From an uncultured Eubacterium sp. (GTDB lineage Bacteria > Bacillota > Clostridia > Lachnospirales > Lachnospiraceae): a stretch of DNA of 64,000 nt. The stretch spans positions 21,909 to 85,908 of the forward strand of contig CAJTZF010000006.1 of NCBI GenBank assembly GCA_910584245.1, given 5' to 3'. Positions 53,728 through 62,841 of the stretch are shown piece by piece (the first letter of the stretch is position 1; each line of letters starts with the position of its first letter). The notes beneath the pieces are model-generated. The model did no database searches. It saw nothing but the letters and a program-made list of their open reading frames with translations, and was not told the DNA's origin. A program made the translations under genes and the position numbers.

Positions 53728-55151
53728 ATGACCCTCCGTTCGTCACAAAACCCCCGGTAAATGTCCTTATACGTATTTCTCATATCCCCGATCTTATACC
53801 GGTCCATCAGCCGGCGGTAACCGTTCATGCCCATCTGTCTGCGCAGACCGCCATTCCTTGCCAGCCGCACCATCGCATCCGAGATTTCTTCCAAATTCAT
53901 AATATGGGTGAGAATACCGGCCTCCCCAAATTCGTCTCCCTGTCCATACAACAGTTCCCGGCAGTTCCCCACATCGGTGGCAATCACAGGCTTGCGCGCG
54001 GCAAAGCTCTCGAGTATTGTCAACGGCTGTCCTTCGCTGATGCTCGTCAGAATCGTCACATCCATCCGCCCCAGGTACTCACGCACATTCACTCTTCCGG
54101 TAAAGACCACATCCGCCACATGAAGCGTTTCCACGAGGTCAAAGCACTCCTCCGCATACTCCTCATCCTCATCGCACGGTCCCATAATCCATAGCTTTAA
54201 TGCCGGCACACGCTTTTTCGCAAAGGAAAATGCCTGGATCATCGTCTTAACGTCCTTGATCGGCGTTACGCGCAGCACCGCCCCAATATTTACCCAATTC
54301 TGATCCTCCTCTGATTTGCCGGGAATACCGTCAAACCGCGAAGGGTCAATGCCATTCGGCGTCACTCTCGTCTTCTGCGCCGGACATCCAAGCTCGATCT
54401 GAAGGCTTCTGGCATGTTCATACAGGCTAGTTACAACATCCGCCCTGTCATATGCCACGAGAGACATTTTTTTAAACTGCTCGATCCATATATTTTTGTA
54501 TATGCCCTCGACCCATTCCGCCTTAATCAGCTCTTCCTCCCTCTCTCTCGTATAAATGCCGTGCTCTGAAATCAATAGGCCGCAGTGGTGAAACTGTTTC
54601 GCCATACTGCCGAGGACGCCCGCGTACCCCGTAGACACGCAGTGGTATAAATCCGCCGCCGGCAGTTTTGTTTTCATAATAAAAAACAGCGGCAGGTAAA
54701 TGGAACGCAGCGTCCACAAAAAATCCGAAAATACAATATGGGGATATCTGGATTTATAACAATCCCTTGCTATGTGGAAAAAATCCTGCCCCATCAAAAG
54801 TTCATCAATGGAAAACCGTTTTTCCTGGAACAGGCGGAAAATGACGTCCCAGTCAATCTCCTCATTGAAAATCATACTCCGCATCGCCCGGTATTCCTTC
54901 TTTTTGAGCTGGAACGCTATCTTCCTGCTTCTTCCCTCACTCCAGTCCTTATCCTCCAAATATACCTCGTGCACTTCCATAAGGTTCTCAGGCAGCTCAT
55001 ATGCAAATTTCCCACTCTGCGAGCGGTTCGCCACAATCGCCAAAAGAATAAATTCAATTTGCGGAAAATTCTGTATCATGCTGTGTATCCACCCGGATAC
55101 CCCGCCTACCACATAGGGATAACATCCCTCCGCGACAATACATATTCTCAC
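53709..55151 (-). CDS. pelF: PelF, glycosyltransferase family 4 polymerase
   Basis: A 480-residue cytosolic GT4. The start VRICIVAEGCYPYVVGGVSGW is the PelF signature; a later VEGIYKNIWIEQFKK region and the E-x7-E site (EGQPLTILE, about residue 398) are intact. PelF polymerises the Pel chain from UDP-sugar and binds PelG. I chose the GTG at 55151 with GAGGTG eight bases upstream, matching the family N-terminus. A GTG three codons earlier is a possible alternative, and the longer frame from 55238 runs into the previous gene. Confidence 0.92.
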   Translation of the reverse strand: MRICIVAEGCYPYVVGGVSGWIHSMIQNFPQIEFILLAIVANRSQSGKFAYELPENLMEVHEVYLEDKDWSEGRSRKIAFQLKKKEYRAMRSMIFNEEIDWDVIFRLFQEKRFSIDELLMGQDFFHIARDCYKSRYPHIVFSDFLWTLRSIYLPLFFIMKTKLPAADLYHCVSTGYAGVLGSMAKQFHHCGLLISEHGIYTREREEELIKAEWVEGIYKNIWIEQFKKMSLVAYDRADVVTSLYEHARSLQIELGCPAQKTRVTPNGIDPSRFDGIPGKSEEDQNWVNIGAVLRVTPIKDVKTMIQAFSFAKKRVPALKLWIMGPCDEDEEYAEECFDLVETLHVADVVFTGRVNVREYLGRMDVTILTSISEGQPLTILESFAARKPVIATDVGNCRELLYGQGDEFGEAGILTHIMNLEEISDAMVRLARNGGLRRQMGMNGYRRLMDRYKIGDMRNTYKDIYRGFCDERRVIWQESV

Positions 55152-55200
55152 CTGTTTCACCTCTTTTCCTTTTTGCCACGCGCCAAAATGAATCCGCAGG

Positions 55201-57021
55201 CTACGGCAGATAATAATAGAGCTGGTCCGTCTTTTCACACCGGATTTTCAATGTATCCTCCTGCGCCCGGATAAGGTAGGCGTCTTTCTCAATCTCCTCA
55301 AATTCCCCGCCCTGCATCGAGACGATCTCCTCCCCGTGCGTCCGCAAAATAAACCACACCTCGCCGCTCTTACTTTTGACGCTGACCTGGATTTCGTTCC
55401 CGGTCCGTCTGGATTCATAATCCGCTCCGAGAAATGCCCGGATTCTTTCGTCGCTCTCCGAAGCAGAGGTCTGGGAAAACATCTCAAATGCCTGCCAGTA
55501 CGTATTGATGTTGCTTGAGAATTTTTCAGCCAGCAGTTCCCACCGGTCTCCCTCCTTCTCCGGCCAGGCCACCCGGTTCATATCGAGCACGATATGGGAA
55601 TATCCCAGGGCCGTCTCAAGACTTTTCATCCGGATATCATCTGAATACGTATGAGAAATGCCCACACTCGTTATACTCTGGGTCGTAATATTTTCCTTTT
55701 CATAGGAAACGACCGGGCGGTCTTTCGTATAATGGCGGGTTACCGTCTGCACATGGCGAAGCACCGGATACGTTTCAAATACGTCCGCCCCCCCCCTGTA
55801 GCCATCGGGAAGATAGACCGCCCCAAAACGGTAACCGCTGCCGGTGGAACGAAAAAACGCCTCATCTAAACTAAGTTTTTGTTCCAGGCTGTCCGCATAT
55901 ACATATTCCATCGTCAGCCCTGCCTCCGCCCCCTTTTCACGCATCTGCCTGAGGTAAAAAACCAGCTGGTCAACCTGCGGAAAATTGTTGTCTTTATAAT
56001 GAAACTGCGGTGCGAGATAACACGTGAGATGCGCCCCGCTCTTCTCAATGGCAGAGCACAATCCCGGCCACAAAATATCCCGGTAAACCGCCATCTGATC
56101 CCTGCTGTACAGCCGTCCCATGTCCTCTCCATTTTCGGACGCAAATCCAGGGAAATTCGCCACCGCCATTGTTTGCGCATTGATAACGGGATATATCATA
56201 TAGTCGCTCACCTCCGCTGCGATAGCATCCAGAATGCCAAGCGCCGTACAGTCAGACATATAACCGCCATTGACGGCAAACACCCTTCCCGCACCTGCTC
56301 CATTGCACCAGATTAGCGCCGGAAGCTCCTCATTTTCTACCGATTTGTCAGCCAGCATGCCAACCATGTATGTCTTACAGCTGCCCGCCGTCAAATACCA
56401 GGGTACCGTTAAATCCAGGTCCTGTCTCGCCTCCCGTTCCTCCTCATCCCTGGGCACATAAATTGCCTGTCCTCCGAGCAAAAATCCAGAAAACAAATTC
56501 ACCCCCTGGAGTTCAACCTGCTTCGCTGTCACTTCCCTGACGCCCAACAGCTGCTTCCACCCCTCCGATGCTGCGATCACAGACGGATCCGGCAGGCTGC
56601 AAAATACGAGAACCATCCCCCGGTCCGCCATCTGCTTCAGCCTGAGGACATCGCCGTTCTGCTCCCGGACGTAATCGTTCTCCAGCAATATATATTCCCC
56701 ATTTTCCTCCACATCCTCCGGACATTCTGAGATGCTATTGCGAACGACCAGACGGCGTTTCGTGTACGTACACCACTGTGCCGCCATTCTTCCTATACCG
56801 CTGTGAGGGTCGCCGACAAACAGCGTATATTTGCTGCGGCGGTCCGCATCCACTCCCCCCGTATCCTTCCATTCATCCGAAGCATTCTCTCCCGGGTCCA
56901 CGGCGTATTCATTTACATCATACTCATTTCCCGCTTCTTTCATAATTTGAGGAAATTGGACGATAAAAAACAGGACGAGCATCATAACTGTCATGCCCAA
57001 AAATTTTTGTGACGTAAGCAT
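55201..57021 (-). CDS. DUF2194 exported protein in the pel operon
   Basis: A 606-residue protein with one N-terminal membrane segment (about 7-25) and a large outer part. The middle contains PVINAQTMAVANFPGFASE and, later, LTCYLAPQFHYKDNN near residue 360. The C-terminus is a small beta domain. The family is uncharacterised. In described Gram-positive pel loci a PelA-type deacetylase occupies a comparable place, so this protein may fill that role, but I cannot place the usual deacetylase metal triad with confidence. ATG at 57021 with a perfect AGGAGGTG seven bases upstream. Confidence 0.75.
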   Translation of the reverse strand: MLTSQKFLGMTVMMLVLFFIVQFPQIMKEAGNEYDVNEYAVDPGENASDEWKDTGGVDADRRSKYTLFVGDPHSGIGRMAAQWCTYTKRRLVVRNSISECPEDVEENGEYILLENDYVREQNGDVLRLKQMADRGMVLVFCSLPDPSVIAASEGWKQLLGVREVTAKQVELQGVNLFSGFLLGGQAIYVPRDEEEREARQDLDLTVPWYLTAGSCKTYMVGMLADKSVENEELPALIWCNGAGAGRVFAVNGGYMSDCTALGILDAIAAEVSDYMIYPVINAQTMAVANFPGFASENGEDMGRLYSRDQMAVYRDILWPGLCSAIEKSGAHLTCYLAPQFHYKDNNFPQVDQLVFYLRQMREKGAEAGLTMEYVYADSLEQKLSLDEAFFRSTGSGYRFGAVYLPDGYRGGADVFETYPVLRHVQTVTRHYTKDRPVVSYEKENITTQSITSVGISHTYSDDIRMKSLETALGYSHIVLDMNRVAWPEKEGDRWELLAEKFSSNINTYWQAFEMFSQTSASESDERIRAFLGADYESRRTGNEIQVSVKSKSGEVWFILRTHGEEIVSMQGGEFEEIEKDAYLIRAQEDTLKIRCEKTDQLYYYLP

Positions 57022-57026
57022 ACCCG

Positions 57027-59330
57027 TCACCTCCTTATCCTGCGGGAATTATAACCATAATCGACCGCGAAATTATAGAGGCGGTACGGATTCTGCTCAA
57101 TTCGGTAACAGACAAACTGGTCCGTCTCAAGATAGGTCGTCACCTCGTTCGGATAGAGACGCTTAAATTCCTGGGCCCAATAGTAGGCGCGCGACATGAG
57201 AATCCACCGGTTTTCCCCTTTGTACATATCAATTCCACCAACAGCCGGAAGCTCGCGGACCGCCCCCTGCTCGGATATCGACTGGCCGCTCTGCGCGTAG
57301 TGCTCCGTATAATCAATTGGAACCTTTTCAATAAAAATATAAACATGATCCGTCGGAATCTGAATATTGGGTTCTGCCCCCTGCTCCATATTGTTTAACT
57401 CCATCTCGCGCAAAAAAGAAATTAGCTCATAGTGGTAGCCATGATCCAGTCCCATCTGCGTTTCATCGTTGGCGGAACATATTGTCCACGTAAAATCCCG
57501 CTCCTCACGTATAATATTTGTAAGACAGGCGATCGCCTCATTCGTTACAAGCGTCGTAGTTTCCACCGGCGGTTTCCGGTAACCGGCATTCCAGAGCAAA
57601 CATACCGCCCCGGCGACACAGGCGAGTGACACCAGATTCCGAAACTGGAACCAGCTCTGTCTCCATATAAGCAAACGCAAAAGTCCGTCGGCGGCCAGGG
57701 CAAATACGACGGGAAGCATATATCCAAAATAAATCCGGCAGCGGCTTCCATCCATCAGCTCTGGGAGGCCCAGCTCTTTCGCCGTCTGGAGAATAAGCAA
57801 TAATACCATAAAAACGCCCGTGGACAAAAGCATGGCCCCGTAGCACTTCCGCCGGGAAAAAAGGAACAAAAGCCCGAGAACAAGCAAAAGCCCCATCGCG
57901 GAGAGAACAACCAGGTAATACCAGGGCTGCGGATTATTTAAAACGGCTCCATTTATTGCTGAACACATCTTATCCCACGCCCCCGCAAGCTTGGGAACGA
58001 TGCCCTCGCCGCGCCCGCCCCGCTGCTGTGTGACGGCGCCGGACTCCGTTTCCGCCTCTGGATTCATTGGGTTTCCCTCCGCGTCGTAGTAGAAAACCTC
58101 CGTATCGTTTTCCTCTTCCTGCTGCTTCTCCTCCTCACCGGAACCATTAATTACACTCATACCCCACCCGAGGGAACCTTGCAGCGGCGTACCGAGGGCA
58201 AACGCCACCGCCATCGGCAGCACTGCCAGCATAACGCTGACCAGACATGTGACAATGACATTCCAAAAATATTTCTTTCTCACAAACCAGACGAAATACC
58301 CGACTGCCACGCCGGCACAAAACAGTCCGGCAATCATCGTATCATAAAAATGTACGGCCAGCGTCATCGAAAAGCTCATGGCAAACAGGGCAAGACAGAC
58401 CAGTGATTCTCTTTTCCGCTCTCCCCGCCGCACCTCTTTTCTTCTCTCCTGAAAAAACTGGAAGGCAAAATAAATCGACGGCAGTATAAAAATCATGCCA
58501 TATTCCTGCGGCAGTACGGCAAAAAAACGCAAATAGGTGCTCGGCTGCAAAAAATTTCCCAACACATATATACCGGTCACTGCATAGGCGATATACCGGC
58601 TGCGGCAGCACAGTCGGATAAATCCCAAAAGTACCATGTGCAGCATAATTGTCTGGACAAAGGAAAACACCCGCATCAACACGTAACTGTCAATTTGAAA
58701 CACAGCATGGATATAATAAATGACACAGTGATAGCCAAAAGGATAAACGCCGTCAATAAAAATATCATTCCTGCTCAGTCCGTTGATCCAATATAGATGG
58801 ACCGGCGTATCCGACGCGGTGTAACCATATCCTTCCAGTAACTGTATCCCGTAAAATGAGGCGAGGGCAATCCATATGCTGAATAGAAACAGCCACTCCA
58901 GCCACCGCTTCCGAAACGCACGCAAAGCTGCCCGTACGCCCCGCTTCACCCTCCTGCCCGCAAAAGAACACACCCGGTATACCACCGTACGTATGCCGAG
59001 ATACCCTCGCGACATCCGCTGTAAATCCTGCCATATGCTCTTAATAACAGATACCGGGTGATGCCCGCCCAGACGCACCCATGCAAAAAAGGCGGGGACT
59101 ACCGTACCAATTATGAGCGTAACCGGATTTGAAATCCGGAGAAGCTGCAGCAGGAACACCAGATTCATAATATAAAAGTTACCCGTTAGCAAACAGATGA
59201 AAAACCTCTCCATCAACCGGCGTCCCTTGATTTTTTCATGCAGGACAAACGCCGGCAGCAATACCGTTGCCAAAAAATATACCGACAATATTTCAGTAAA
59301 CTGTAAAATTGTAAGCATCCGCATCGACAT
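57027..59330 (-). CDS. large multi-spanning GT-C-like membrane protein
   Basis: About 767 residues with roughly 12-14 membrane segments. After the fourth segment the first big outer loop carries ASDTPVHLYWING (about residue 185), like the acidic D-x-P-x-H loop of GT-C glycosyltransferases. A second outer region (about 400-445) is very acidic and Gln/Glu-rich, and the C-terminus after residue 600 is a soluble outer domain. It probably uses a polyprenyl-phosphate sugar made by the GT2 of the same operon to decorate the polymer (inference). Not part of the classical pel set. Start uncertain among nearby ATGs at 59318-59342. Confidence 0.7.
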   Translation of the reverse strand: MSMRMLTILQFTEILSVYFLATVLLPAFVLHEKIKGRRLMERFFICLLTGNFYIMNLVFLLQLLRISNPVTLIIGTVVPAFFAWVRLGGHHPVSVIKSIWQDLQRMSRGYLGIRTVVYRVCSFAGRRVKRGVRAALRAFRKRWLEWLFLFSIWIALASFYGIQLLEGYGYTASDTPVHLYWINGLSRNDIFIDGVYPFGYHCVIYYIHAVFQIDSYVLMRVFSFVQTIMLHMVLLGFIRLCCRSRYIAYAVTGIYVLGNFLQPSTYLRFFAVLPQEYGMIFILPSIYFAFQFFQERRKEVRRGERKRESLVCLALFAMSFSMTLAVHFYDTMIAGLFCAGVAVGYFVWFVRKKYFWNVIVTCLVSVMLAVLPMAVAFALGTPLQGSLGWGMSVINGSGEEEKQQEEENDTEVFYYDAEGNPMNPEAETESGAVTQQRGGRGEGIVPKLAGAWDKMCSAINGAVLNNPQPWYYLVVLSAMGLLLVLGLLFLFSRRKCYGAMLLSTGVFMVLLLILQTAKELGLPELMDGSRCRIYFGYMLPVVFALAADGLLRLLIWRQSWFQFRNLVSLACVAGAVCLLWNAGYRKPPVETTTLVTNEAIACLTNIIREERDFTWTICSANDETQMGLDHGYHYELISFLREMELNNMEQGAEPNIQIPTDHVYIFIEKVPIDYTEHYAQSGQSISEQGAVRELPAVGGIDMYKGENRWILMSRAYYWAQEFKRLYPNEVTTYLETDQFVCYRIEQNPYRLYNFAVDYGYNSRRIRR

Positions 59331-59351
59331 TTGTCCAACCATCCTTTTGCA

Positions 59352-60260
59352 TCACTGAAACACGCGAATCAGCTCCAATGTTTCATTATCAATGACAATA
59401 TTTGAGTTCCGAAGCTCCTCCATCACGGCGAAAAACTGTTTTCTGTCACCATTCGAGAAATAAAGCTTCATCTGGCACGTATAGGCGGAAAGCGTATCCG
59501 GGTAACACCTTCTGGCGCGTACACACCATTTCTCACACGCCTCAAACTCCTGTATTTCCAACAGACGGAGAATAACCGCTTCAAACTGGGCGCTTGTCAT
59601 CCACTCTTTCTTTTTACTGTAAAGGATCTCACAGATCTCGTCCATAACCGCCACAAACGATCTCTGTTCCATATCGGTAAAAACCTTTTGCTTTAAAACC
59701 TGGTCCATGTACCCAATAAGCATAACCACATAATCCAGCTGGTTTTCTCCTTGCTTCTCAATCTCATTACAGCATTTCTGAACGGTCGTCCGGAAATCAT
59801 TCAGCGCATCCTGGAGCACAGACGCCGCATAGTGGGACGTCTCCGAATCCTCACTATTTAGCGCCAGGGAAATGGATGCCAACGAGTTCCGGACGTCCCC
59901 CCGCACGACATTTAGCATCAGGGCCCGCAAATTATCTTTGTCCGTCACGGCCAGCGCCTCCTCCATCGACACTACCGTTCTGCCCCGCTCCTCATCCGCG
60001 TGCATATATGTCTTTACCCGGTCCTTCTTAAAGATAATATCCTCCAAATCCACTTCCCGGGAAAAAAAGCACCGGTATATAACATAGCCCATCCACACAT
60101 ACAATGGTCCCACAACGGGACACAGAAGCATTACAAGCGTTTTGGAGCCATATCCGAGAAACCGCTCCTTCTTTCTGAGTACGCTCCAAATGAAATAAAC
60201 AGCGGCCAGTATACTATTTATACCTAAAAGAATAATAAATCGATCCATATGCGCCGTCAT
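59352..60260 (-). CDS. pelE: PelE-like membrane adaptor protein
   Basis: A 302-residue protein with two N-terminal membrane segments (about 6-28 and 40-66), then a cytosolic helical domain with TPR-like character (AVILRLLEIQEFEACEKWC, CYPDTLSAYTCQMKLYF). This matches PelE, which joins PelD to PelF in the Pel complex. Its sequence is diverged, and the call leans on position directly after pelD with an ATGA overlap. AAGGA is eight bases before the ATG. Confidence 0.8.
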   Translation of the reverse strand: MTAHMDRFIILLGINSILAAVYFIWSVLRKKERFLGYGSKTLVMLLCPVVGPLYVWMGYVIYRCFFSREVDLEDIIFKKDRVKTYMHADEERGRTVVSMEEALAVTDKDNLRALMLNVVRGDVRNSLASISLALNSEDSETSHYAASVLQDALNDFRTTVQKCCNEIEKQGENQLDYVVMLIGYMDQVLKQKVFTDMEQRSFVAVMDEICEILYSKKKEWMTSAQFEAVILRLLEIQEFEACEKWCVRARRCYPDTLSAYTCQMKLYFSNGDRKQFFAVMEELRNSNIVIDNETLELIRVFQ

Positions 60261-62437
60261 CCCTCGATTCCTTCTACAACTATGCTCTTAAATCCGGCAG
60301 CATCAAACCGGCTAATAACGATTTCCGCCTCTTTTCGGACCGTATTGGCAAGAAGCACGTATAACCTGCCGTCTTCCATTGTTCCAAGGTAATCGGTCTG
60401 TCTCAAATTTTTCAACAGTACCTCTCCCGCCCGCTCACACTCCGACGGGTCCGCCTGTATTTGGAGCAACGTGCATTCCGTCAGATTTTTCTTTTTCGCC
60501 TTTTGGTATGCCTCCACAAGGGTAGTAAACGCACCCGGCTCCAAAATATGCGTATCCTCCACATATCTTTGCTGTTCCAGCGCCTCCATATACCTGCCGG
60601 CACGCAAAACAGCATTTTGAATCAGATAACTAATAACAACAAGAAGATTCGCCTGCCCAAGCGTCATGCGCTCCCACGGAATTCCCCACACCATCACAAT
60701 CATTTTCATCTCATCGTTTTCATAAATGGCGTTTGCCATCAACGGATATCTCTCGTCCAGCTGGCGGTTTACATAAACCTTGCGCTGCCGGAGCGCCTCA
60801 TACAGTTCCCCCATATCGGGATAACGGATAGAATTTCCGAGCTGCCTGGCCACATCCGAGCTGGCGGAAAACATTCTGGCATAATCTGAATTATACACCG
60901 TATAAATGGCGACATCCGGGCTCCTAAGAATTTTGGACAAAATTTCCACTGCGTAAAACAATACCTCTTCTGTCATATACTGGTCGAGCGTGGAAGTAAT
61001 ACTGTATAGTTTCCCAATACTGTCCTTCTGGTCTATAACCTGTCTCTCCAAAACGTCCTTTACCCGGACATTGCTGTTATTGATGTCTTTGATATCCCGC
61101 AGCTGCCGTTTCAGGTTCTTCTGGACCTCCTCACTCTCCATCCGTATCGACCGTATCTGGTCTCTCATATAGCCGACGACAAGCCCGAGTATAAATAGCT
61201 GCGCCATCCAGACATACGTCGTGTAATCCAGCATAACCTCAAATCCGCTGCGGGTATACATCTGGCGAAACAAATAGCCGCACACGGCCAAAACTGCTGA
61301 AAAAATAGCCTGATGCTGTCCATAAACAATCGCAAATAGAAGAACATAAAACAAATAAAAATCAAGCCTGGCAAAATAATCACTACCCACCGTCCGGTTA
61401 TTCAACATAAAAAACGGAATAAAACATATCATGTTTTCCACAAAGGGAACAGACGCCTTCACAAACCATCCGACCCGGCGCCAGATACGCTTCCAAACCG
61501 ACGGCGTCTCCTCCTCCCCCGTGAGAAATACAGCCTTATTTTTCATCATACCCGACACGATTTTGTCCACACCGTCCTCCGCCGTATGACAAACGGAGAC
61601 GCCAAATTCTTCAAGAAACCGTTGATTTGACAATACTCTCCGGCTTTTCGCCGGTTTTGGCTCCAACACAATTTCAACCACGGAATCCATATTTTTACCA
61701 ATCATACCGGCGAGTTCCAGCTCGGAAACCGGCTGCGAAGACGACAGATGGTAAAGAAAATGTTTCGTCCTTCGAGCCGCTGCAACCTGATAAATAAATT
61801 CCACCGCATCGGATACATACAGCAGAGAAAGCACCGTATCCGGATCCGCATGAATGCACCCGGATTCCATCGCCTTCCGGCACATTTCCCCACATATACC
61901 ATCAAGCTCTTCCCTGTCCTTCGGTATACTATACAAATGATCGAGCCTGAGAACCAGTATATTCAAATTCCAGTTCTCCCTGAAATTGCTGCAAATATTC
62001 TCCGCCTGTTCCAGTGCGGTCCCACGGAACCCGCGGGCGCACGGCGGTTCTTCCTCCCATATATCCTGTTCAAAATTTCCCTGATAAAGCTCTTCGGAAG
62101 AAAGGAATATAAACTTCCCCTTATTTATCATAGAATATGCTACTAAAATATTCATAAGTCCCGCTATAAAACGCACCGATTCACGTTCACTGTGACGCCA
62201 GCTGAAATTCGTGTCATATGCGCCCAAAAACAACGTCACATCGGGACTTACACTCTGGAAAATTTCACTCAGGTTCCCGTTGTCATAGGTAAATTCATAC
62301 CGCTCAAACACCTTTTCATACGTGTTTGCCGCGTGCTGCTCTCCCGTCAGCAAATGAACTCTGTGGCCTTCCTTTTTTAATTTGATGATCAGCTGGTTCA
62401 TCAAATTCCCAGATCCGCCTATTAGTAAAATATTCAT
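60257..62437 (-). CDS. pelD: PelD c-di-GMP receptor fused to an N-terminal SDR domain
   Basis: A 726-residue protein. An extended SDR/epimerase-like Rossmann domain (about 1-300; MNILLIGGSGNLMNQLI) is followed by about four membrane segments (330-430), a coiled coil (435-480), a GAF domain (490-610) and a degenerate GGDEF domain. In the last, GGDEF has become EDGRL, but the I-site R-Q-T-D (about 679-682) is kept exactly five residues before it, as in c-di-GMP-binding PelD. The SDR catalytic Y-x3-K is replaced by F-R-G-T-A-L. PelD activates polymer synthesis on binding c-di-GMP. ATG at 62437 with GGAGG five bases before. Confidence 0.88.
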   Translation of the reverse strand: MNILLIGGSGNLMNQLIIKLKKEGHRVHLLTGEQHAANTYEKVFERYEFTYDNGNLSEIFQSVSPDVTLFLGAYDTNFSWRHSERESVRFIAGLMNILVAYSMINKGKFIFLSSEELYQGNFEQDIWEEEPPCARGFRGTALEQAENICSNFRENWNLNILVLRLDHLYSIPKDREELDGICGEMCRKAMESGCIHADPDTVLSLLYVSDAVEFIYQVAAARRTKHFLYHLSSSQPVSELELAGMIGKNMDSVVEIVLEPKPAKSRRVLSNQRFLEEFGVSVCHTAEDGVDKIVSGMMKNKAVFLTGEEETPSVWKRIWRRVGWFVKASVPFVENMICFIPFFMLNNRTVGSDYFARLDFYLFYVLLFAIVYGQHQAIFSAVLAVCGYLFRQMYTRSGFEVMLDYTTYVWMAQLFILGLVVGYMRDQIRSIRMESEEVQKNLKRQLRDIKDINNSNVRVKDVLERQVIDQKDSIGKLYSITSTLDQYMTEEVLFYAVEILSKILRSPDVAIYTVYNSDYARMFSASSDVARQLGNSIRYPDMGELYEALRQRKVYVNRQLDERYPLMANAIYENDEMKMIVMVWGIPWERMTLGQANLLVVISYLIQNAVLRAGRYMEALEQQRYVEDTHILEPGAFTTLVEAYQKAKKKNLTECTLLQIQADPSECERAGEVLLKNLRQTDYLGTMEDGRLYVLLANTVRKEAEIVISRFDAAGFKSIVVEGIEG

Positions 62438-62457
62438 CGCGACCTCCAAGCTGCTGT

Positions 62458-62724
62458 TCAGACTTCAATCCCCCGTTCCCTCAGCTGTCCGCAAAACCCG
62501 CGGATATCTTCCCGGATCTCCTCACCCGGAATTTCATACTCCTTTCCCAATGCTTTCGATATCTCGTCCAAACACAGCCCTTTTTGCATCATTTCCCAAA
62601 TTTGAGCTCCCATCTCGTTAAGCGGCAGCGGTTTTTCGTACGGGTATCCCTGCTGTTCCATATCCAGCAGCCAGTAAATTCCTGCTGCATGCCGTATCTG
62701 GTACCGATCCCATGTAATGGACAT
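62458..62724 (-). CDS. PqqD-family peptide-recognition protein
   Basis: An 88-residue winged-helix protein: ITWDRYQIRHAAGIYWLLD, then the family core PLPLNEMGAQIWEMMQKGL and the C-terminal helix IREDIRGFCGQL. PqqD proteins bind leader peptides and present them to modifying enzymes. It is the first gene of the pel-like operon, 21 bases before pelD, with a GGGGGATG ribosome site and the operon promoter just upstream. What it recognises here is unknown. Confidence 0.85.
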   Translation of the reverse strand: MSITWDRYQIRHAAGIYWLLDMEQQGYPYEKPLPLNEMGAQIWEMMQKGLCLDEISKALGKEYEIPGEEIREDIRGFCGQLRERGIEV

Positions 62725-62775
62725 ACTGTCTCATCCCCCCTGCCATCTTGCTTTTCCGATATTTTCCTATTCCCA

Positions 62776-62804
62776 ATTATACCACATTTCATGCTAAATG
62801 TAAA
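62776..62804 (-). promoter_or_regulatory. promoter of the pel-like operon
   Basis: Minus strand TTTACA (62799-62804), 17 bases, perfect TATAAT (62776-62781). The start point would be about 45 bases ahead of the PqqD gene, so no room exists for a riboswitch. Confidence 0.75.
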
Positions 62805-62841
62805 GAACGCCGCTCAGCCCGGCCCCCGCCGTTTTCCAAAA

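Noticed and set aside
62776..62841. c-di-GMP riboswitch in the pel leader
   Set aside because: The promoter leaves only about 45 bases of leader, too short for a GEMM-type aptamer.
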